Positions 1 through 3,597 of a stretch of DNA of 6,303 nucleotides are shown here, piece after piece; the first letter of the stretch is position 1; each line of letters begins with the position of its first letter. The position numbers and the translations under genes were made by a program. Source of the DNA: Scatosoma sp045576335 (GTDB taxonomy: Bacteria; Bacillota; Clostridia; Christensenellales; Borkfalkiaceae). The stretch covers positions 1 to 6,303 of the forward strand of contig JAZNGH010000046.1 in the NCBI GenBank assembly GCA_045576335.1, written 5' to 3'. The notes beneath the pieces were generated by a model. That model searched no databases and had not been told where the DNA came from. It saw nothing but the letters and a program-made list of their open reading frames with translations.

Positions 1-2
1 AC

Positions 3-1589
3 AGCATAAAAGCAGAAATGCTTGCAAAAGGTTATACCGCAGAAGATTCCGAACTTGCGTTCTATAAGGTAGCAGGAACTGTGGTTTATTCGGTAGGCGT
101 TGAAGCCGACGGAAACGACGTCATTATTTCAATGGGCGCAACTTCACCTACCGCAACACCCGGAGGGGAAATTCCCGGCGGAACGACTCCGGGCGGACAG
201 ACGGGCGGAGCAACTACCACGTGGCCCGCAAGTCAAATTCAAAGCATACTCGGATATGCGCTCCCTCAATATACGGGACAAGCGGAAAGCTTCGTCGTTA
301 CGCCTTATACGGAAGGAGGGGTTGTCGGCGTTAGTGTTACCATAACCGGTGCAAACGCTGATGATCTTGAAGCGTATATTGGGAACGTCGGTGTTTTTCG
401 TGATAACGGATATTCAAGTGCCGGCAGTAACGTTTGGGCTAAGAGATTAGATAATGGGGACAATCTCGTTATTCCTACCTATACGCAAGGTGATTACGAT
501 GACAATTTTAGACCGACTACCTTGACTTTTATAGCGTATATCGAATCTAATACGGGTATTTATTCAAGTTGGCCGAGTACGGATATTACCGCTAGTTTTG
601 CGAGCGCAGGAGTTCCTTCGTATGAAGGTGGAACGTCTTATGACTTTTCAGATACGGCAAGCAGTTACAACGATTTTGCCGATGCATACGAATCTATCAT
701 TCAAGCGTATCAGATTGCGCTACAATACGGCGTTGTAGACGCTGAATTGGAGGCACAGTATCAAGAAGCACTTGAACTTATAGAGGAAGCAGAAAAGGTC
801 CGCTCTAGCAGAATTACCGTTTACGGAACAAACGAAACCGAAAGACAGGCGTATATAACTAAAATTTTGGCATCGCCCGATAGAAATAACGAAGAGAATT
901 TTGTGTTGACAGGTAGCGACGAGTATTCAAGGCTTTATACGTACTACACGACGGAGTATAAAATCAGCATAACTTTAAGCGACGTGGAAGACGGTAAATT
1001 GCATATCGATTTGTTGAGAGTTCCCACCTCGCTTTTAGAGGACGACGATTTACCTGTTGTTGCAGGTGCTTATACGCTGCCTCAAAACGTTAAAATAGTT
1101 TATGACGACGGTATTTATCAGTACGTAGCGTATAAAATAGGCGATGATTATTACGTAGGTAAACAATATCTTCCCGATTCTGCCTTAGGACAATATTCAT
1201 CGGGAATGATCGAGCAGAAGTACTATAAGAAGAACGGCAACGTTTGGGATGTGTACACGATGGATATAGGCGATAGCGATTGGGTTAAAGATACCGATTG
1301 GCAGGAAAACGATATAACGTATCTTGAAAAAGATGTCTTCGATTTTATCGTTTGTATAGACGACGTTGAAGAAGCGGTGGAAATTGGAACGCAAACGGTT
1401 GCGGGTAAGAATTGTACCATTTACGAATTAGATACCGGCTATTATAGAGAAGTTTATTACGTGGACGAAGAAAGTAATTTAATATATAAGTCGGAATTTT
1501 ATTATGATACGACGCTGGGTATGGCTTACGAAATAACGGAATTTAATACCGCCGTGACTTCGTTCGAGGACGTTGAATTACCGCAATAA
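3..1589 (+). CDS. Multi-module surface/exported protein, 5'-truncated by window edge
   Basis: I do not recognise a named family. The frame is open to the left edge, and the first ATG (position 18) has no Shine-Dalgarno site or signal peptide, so the real start lies upstream. Residues below count from that ATG. Residues 1-42 look like the tail of a module. A Thr/Pro/Gly linker (about 43-68) with PGG repeats follows. A full module at 69-178 starts WPASQI and has LPQYTG at 82-87. A third copy begins WPSTDI at 185 with VPSYEGG at 199-205, and is interrupted by a helical, Glu/Ala-rich stretch (about 212-263) before its second half (about 265-335). Residues 345-523 are beta-rich and Tyr/Asp-rich. 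The segment VAGKNCTIYE (461-470) followed by YYVDEESNLIYKSEF (480-494) recalls the last strands of LolA/DUF4412-like lipoprotein folds, which is weak inference. It ends at TAA 1587-1589, 38 bp before the next gene. An exported location is inferred from composition and neighbours. Confidence 0.93.
   Translation, partial: SIKAEMLAKGYTAEDSELAFYKVAGTVVYSVGVEADGNDVIISMGATSPTATPGGEIPGGTTPGGQTGGATTTWPASQIQSILGYALPQYTGQAESFVVTPYTEGGVVGVSVTITGANADDLEAYIGNVGVFRDNGYSSAGSNVWAKRLDNGDNLVIPTYTQGDYDDNFRPTTLTFIAYIESNTGIYSSWPSTDITASFASAGVPSYEGGTSYDFSDTASSYNDFADAYESIIQAYQIALQYGVVDAELEAQYQEALELIEEAEKVRSSRITVYGTNETERQAYITKILASPDRNNEENFVLTGSDEYSRLYTYYTTEYKISITLSDVEDGKLHIDLLRVPTSLLEDDDLPVVAGAYTLPQNVKIVYDDGIYQYVAYKIGDDYYVGKQYLPDSALGQYSSGMIEQKYYKKNGNVWDVYTMDIGDSDWVKDTDWQENDITYLEKDVFDFIVCIDDVEEAVEIGTQTVAGKNCTIYELDTGYYREVYYVDEESNLIYKSEFYYDTTLGMAYEITEFNTAVTSFEDVELPQ
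222..1022 (+). repeat. Diverged tandem protein modules (copies 2 and 3) within the first gene
   Basis: Two stretches align by eye. Copy 2 (222-551) opens with W-P-A-S-Q-I, then L-P-x-Y-x-G, then a strand, G-A-x-x-D-D-L-E-A-Y-I, a G-Y turn and paired strands ending FIAYIES. Copy 3 (570-1022) opens with W-P-S-T-D-I, then V-P-x-Y-x-G-G, and after a helical insert (about 651-806) resumes with ITVYGTNETERQAYI and strands ending KLHIDLL. The remnant before position 143 (MLAKGYTAEDSELAFYK, then VVYSVGV and VIISMG) matches the second half of the same pattern. At DNA level the copies are too diverged to be a recent duplication. The alignment is by eye, not computed. Confidence 0.6.
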
Positions 1590-1611
1590 AGAAAAAATTA
1601 AAAATAAACGG

Positions 1612-1618
1612 AAAGGAG
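1612..1618 (+). promoter_or_regulatory. Ribosome binding site for the 1628 lipoprotein gene
   Basis: AAAGGAG lies 9 bases before ATG 1628, in an A-rich 38-bp gap after the previous stop. It fixes the start that gives a complete lipoprotein signal peptide. I see no promoter or terminator in this gap, which supports co-transcription with the gene upstream. Confidence 0.85.
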
Positions 1619-1627
1619 AAAACGACA

Positions 1628-2674
1628 ATGAAAAAGTTAATTGCATTATTACTCGGATTGATGATGGCGTTCTCGCTCGTTGCCTGTGGAGATCCTTCAG
1701 GGAATACGGGCGGAGGAGGTGGCTCCAGCGGAGGAGGCGGTGGGAATAATCCTATTGTCACACCGGGGGATGATTACGATCCCGACGATCCCGAACAATA
1801 TATTTATAGAAGCGTGTTTGTAAACAGTCCTTATAAAGACCAATGGGATACAAGTAGATGGGGTGCAGAACTTGACGGCATTTGGGACAGCTCGGTGCTC
1901 CCCGATAAAATCCCCGAAAAACTGTCAAGCGTAACAGAAGTGGATAGAACGGAATATACGGGCAAGCTTGACGATAAGCTCGGTAGTAATCCGCCCGGCA
2001 AACTTTATATTGATTACGACTATGAGGGCGACGTAAAGCCGTGGGAATATTACATGGTAATGTTTACGGGCACGATGGATACGTTCAATACTATCGTGGC
2101 AGACTTTGAAACAAATTTTGCGTGCTACGACGATAGAAATGACGGGATGGGAGAAACGAGATTTAGGGGCGAATTCCACGCGTATAGCACCGACCTGTAC
2201 GTGTATATGAGTTATCAAGAAGACGGTTCGTATAATTCGGAAACGTACGAATTTGAAGGCGACGGAACGGTTTGGTTTACGCTCTATGCAATCCCCGTGC
2301 ATCATCAATTGCCGAAACTTGTAGAAGGCGTTCCGCTTATGCAGGCAGGATACGTAATGTGGGTAGATACCTACCTTACGTGTTACGGTGAAGGCGACGA
2401 CGATTATACTGAACTTCCGTACGATTATCAGACGGGAACGGCAACGGGAACGGTAAAGGAATATTGGGGTGTGGATTTTGACTATTACGGGGCGACCGTT
2501 GCCGACGCGGACGCATACGGCTCGCAATTGATGACAGCAGGGTTTACCCGTGACACCAACGAAAATAATCCGTACTACAAAATCTATTCAAAAGAAGATA
2601 TTCAAGTGATTGTACAATACGATGACGAGTATAAATGTGTGATGGTTAGCGTTCAGACCGAAAATTGGTATTAA
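1628..2674 (+). CDS. Surface lipoprotein with poly-Gly stalk and repeated WP/LP-type module
   Basis: Complete 348-residue lipoprotein of unknown function. The signal peptide is MKK plus a hydrophobic core ending in lipobox LVAC, so Cys20 would be lipidated by Lgt after export and the protein held on the outer face of the membrane. A low-complexity stalk follows (residues 21-47, including two GGGGG runs), then an acidic segment (48-56, DDYDPDDPE). The rest is Tyr/Asp-rich and predicted mostly beta. Residues 263-344 (LPYDYQTG, then GATVADADAY, then a GF turn and YYKIYSKEDIQVIVQY) resemble the module in the upstream gene. Residues about 86-223 (W86, LP 91-92, YTG 110-112, MFTGTMDTF 145-153) may be a more diverged copy. 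Apart from the anchor, the mature chain has only Cys166, Cys252 and Cys337. It stops 17 bp before the next start, so it is probably in the same operon as the genes on both sides. No catalytic motif is visible; a binding or structural role is possible but not shown. Confidence 0.95.
   Translation: MKKLIALLLGLMMAFSLVACGDPSGNTGGGGGSSGGGGGNNPIVTPGDDYDPDDPEQYIYRSVFVNSPYKDQWDTSRWGAELDGIWDSSVLPDKIPEKLSSVTEVDRTEYTGKLDDKLGSNPPGKLYIDYDYEGDVKPWEYYMVMFTGTMDTFNTIVADFETNFACYDDRNDGMGETRFRGEFHAYSTDLYVYMSYQEDGSYNSETYEFEGDGTVWFTLYAIPVHHQLPKLVEGVPLMQAGYVMWVDTYLTCYGEGDDDYTELPYDYQTGTATGTVKEYWGVDFDYYGATVADADAYGSQLMTAGFTRDTNENNPYYKIYSKEDIQVIVQYDDEYKCVMVSVQTENWY
1708..1747 (+). repeat. Gly-codon repeat encoding the lipoprotein stalk
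   Basis: The 10-bp unit GCGGAGGAGG occurs at 1710-1719 and again at 1728-1737, within a G-rich run encoding Gly and Ser just after the lipidated Cys. It probably forms a flexible spacer between membrane and folded domain. Such G-rich runs can vary in length between strains. The internal GGAGG matches resemble Shine-Dalgarno sites, but no credible start follows. Confidence 0.7.
2432..2455 (+). repeat. Short 12-bp tandem repeat in the lipoprotein gene
   Basis: Two adjacent 12-bp units, ACGGGAACGGCA and ACGGGAACGGTA, differ at one base and encode TGTA then TGTV. The repeat sits at the start of the C-terminal module, just after LPYDYQ. It preserves frame and is probably a small local slippage duplication. 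Confidence 0.7.
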
Positions 2675-2676
2675 AC

Positions 2677-2683
2677 AAAGGAG
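2677..2683 (+). promoter_or_regulatory. Ribosome binding site deciding the 2692 start
   Basis: AAAGGAG lies 8 bases before ATG 2692 and 11 before ATG 2695. A longer in-frame start at 2665 would overlap the previous gene's stop, has no such site, and would prepend a polar MVLNKGETI. The 2692 start is therefore preferred. Confidence 0.85.
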
Positions 2684-2691
2684 AAACGATT

Positions 2692-3489
2692 ATGATGAAC
2701 AAACTTAAGAATAATTTAACTTACGTATTTTGTGCAGGATTAGGACTTTTGAACTTTATATTCTTGGCGTTTAATTATATAGCGTCGTTTGCGGAATACA
2801 GTTATGCAGGATATGGCAGTTATTCGCAGTCCTACGGCGTAAGCGGATATAAGGTAATGGATTTGTGGGAACTTAAATTTAGCGGCGTAATGAGTTCTAT
2901 TATTCAGCTTTTCGTGCTGTTGCTTGGCATTGCATTGCTTGCTTGGGGCGTGCTGGGACTTTTGAAAGCGTTCGGTATTTTTGAAAAGTTCCCCGATAGG
3001 CTCGGTAAATTTGAATCGAAGAAACTCGGCGAATTTGGACTTTTCGGTTTAGCAGGTCTCAACGTATTGCTCCTTATTTTCCTTATTATCTTAACGGCAA
3101 GCAACACCGAAAAGAGTGAATACGGCTCGGCAGGTATCAAACTTTCCGCAGGTATCTTCATCGCACTTATCTTTACCGTAGGCGCAGTGGTTGCACTCAA
3201 AGTTTTAGAAAAGAAACTTCCTGCAACCGACGAAGGCGGAGAAAGCGTAACCTACGTTTGCGGTAAATGTGGCAAGAAAGCGAAAGCAAAGGATAAATTC
3301 TGCAACGCTTGCGGTGGCGAGATCGAAAAGAAAGTCGTAGTAAAAGAAGAATACGCTTGTGAAAAGTGTGGCAAAAAGGCGACGGCAAAAGACAAGTTCT
3401 GTAACGGATGCGGTGGAGCCGTCGTAGTGAAGAAAGAAGAACCAAAAGAAGAAGCGGCAACGATTGAAGACGTCGTTCCGCAAGGATAA
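2692..3489 (+). CDS. Four-helix membrane protein with two C-terminal zinc ribbons
   Basis: 265 residues, function unknown. Four hydrophobic segments are visible at about 9-33, 66-93, 115-136 and 149-172. Positive charge in the N-terminus, the 94-114 loop and after 170 puts both ends in the cytoplasm. The first external loop (34-65) is rich in Ser, Tyr and Gly. The cytoplasmic tail carries two treble-clef or ribbon-type zinc sites with spacing CxxC-x10-CxxC: Cys190/193/204/207 and Cys223/226/237/240. They are joined by a charged linker and followed by a Lys/Glu-rich tail. Zinc ribbons of this kind (zf-ribbon_3 / double zinc ribbon type) are common at the ends of bacterial membrane proteins of unknown role, where they probably mediate protein contacts. 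The gene starts 17 bp after the lipoprotein stop and is followed by a hairpin. It is the only gene here that could link the surface lipoproteins to the cytoplasm. ATG 2695 is an alternative start. Confidence 0.93.
   Translation: MMNKLKNNLTYVFCAGLGLLNFIFLAFNYIASFAEYSYAGYGSYSQSYGVSGYKVMDLWELKFSGVMSSIIQLFVLLLGIALLAWGVLGLLKAFGIFEKFPDRLGKFESKKLGEFGLFGLAGLNVLLLIFLIILTASNTEKSEYGSAGIKLSAGIFIALIFTVGAVVALKVLEKKLPATDEGGESVTYVCGKCGKKAKAKDKFCNACGGEIEKKVVVKEEYACEKCGKKATAKDKFCNGCGGAVVVKKEEPKEEAATIEDVVPQG
3259..3417 (+). repeat. Duplicated zinc-ribbon coding unit (99-bp offset)
   Basis: Units at 3259-3318 and 3358-3417 each encode 20 residues from the first Cys through the final Gly-Gly. By hand count 17 of 20 residues and 45 of 60 bases match. 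Nine of the twelve differing codons are synonymous, and all eight Cys codons encode Cys. This is a within-gene duplication whose protein sequence has been held while codons drifted. Confidence 0.85.
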
Positions 3490-3496
3490 CTAAATC

Positions 3497-3520
3497 GGGG
3501 GATAGGAAACTTTATCCCCC
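3497..3520 (+). terminator. Strong hairpin after the membrane-protein gene; possible terminator
   Basis: GGGGGATA (3497-3504) pairs perfectly with TATCCCCC (3513-3520), leaving an 8-base loop (GGAAACTT) that two G-U pairs could shorten to four. It starts 7 bases after the stop codon at 3487-3489. A run of T does not follow (next bases TAACGCATAG), so it is not a textbook intrinsic terminator. It may instead be a leaky terminator, an RNA-processing site or a 3'-end stabiliser setting different levels for the genes on either side. Confidence 0.45.
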
Positions 3521-3597
3521 TAACGCATAGGAAAGCAAAGGATAACAAAAAGAATAAAAAGGAAAAACAAAAAAAATAAAAAATGGAGGTAAACAAA
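3521..3597 (+). promoter_or_regulatory. A-rich leader and ribosome binding site for the long lipoprotein gene
   Basis: The leader is strikingly A-rich and nearly free of C and T from about 3531 to 3583, so it should be unstructured in RNA. The Shine-Dalgarno GGAGGT (3585-3590) lies 7 bases before ATG 3598. An in-frame ATG at 3583 overlaps this site and has no site of its own, so 3598 is the likely start. I see no convincing -35/-10 pair; whether a promoter exists here is open. Confidence 0.6.

Noticed and set aside
100..345. An 81-codon + strand frame inside the first gene
   Set aside because: It is out of frame with the long repeat-containing coding region and shows no ribosome site or recognisable sequence.
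1543..1761. A - strand frame with a poly-Pro stretch
   Set aside because: The Pro run is the reverse complement of the Gly-codon stalk of the + strand lipoprotein; nothing else supports a gene.
1925..2527. A 200-codon open frame on the - strand inside the poly-Gly lipoprotein gene
   Set aside because: Its Arg/Val/Ile-rich translation is the shadow of Tyr/Asp/Glu codons on the + strand, and no domain or start signal is visible.
2665..2691. Upstream ATG (2665) as start of the membrane protein
   Set aside because: It overlaps the end of the preceding gene and lacks a ribosome site, whereas AAAGGAG is well spaced for ATG 2692.
3583..3597. Upstream in-frame ATG (3583) as start of the long lipoprotein
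   Set aside because: It overlaps the GGAGGT site that serves ATG 3598 and would add a polar MEVNK before the signal peptide.
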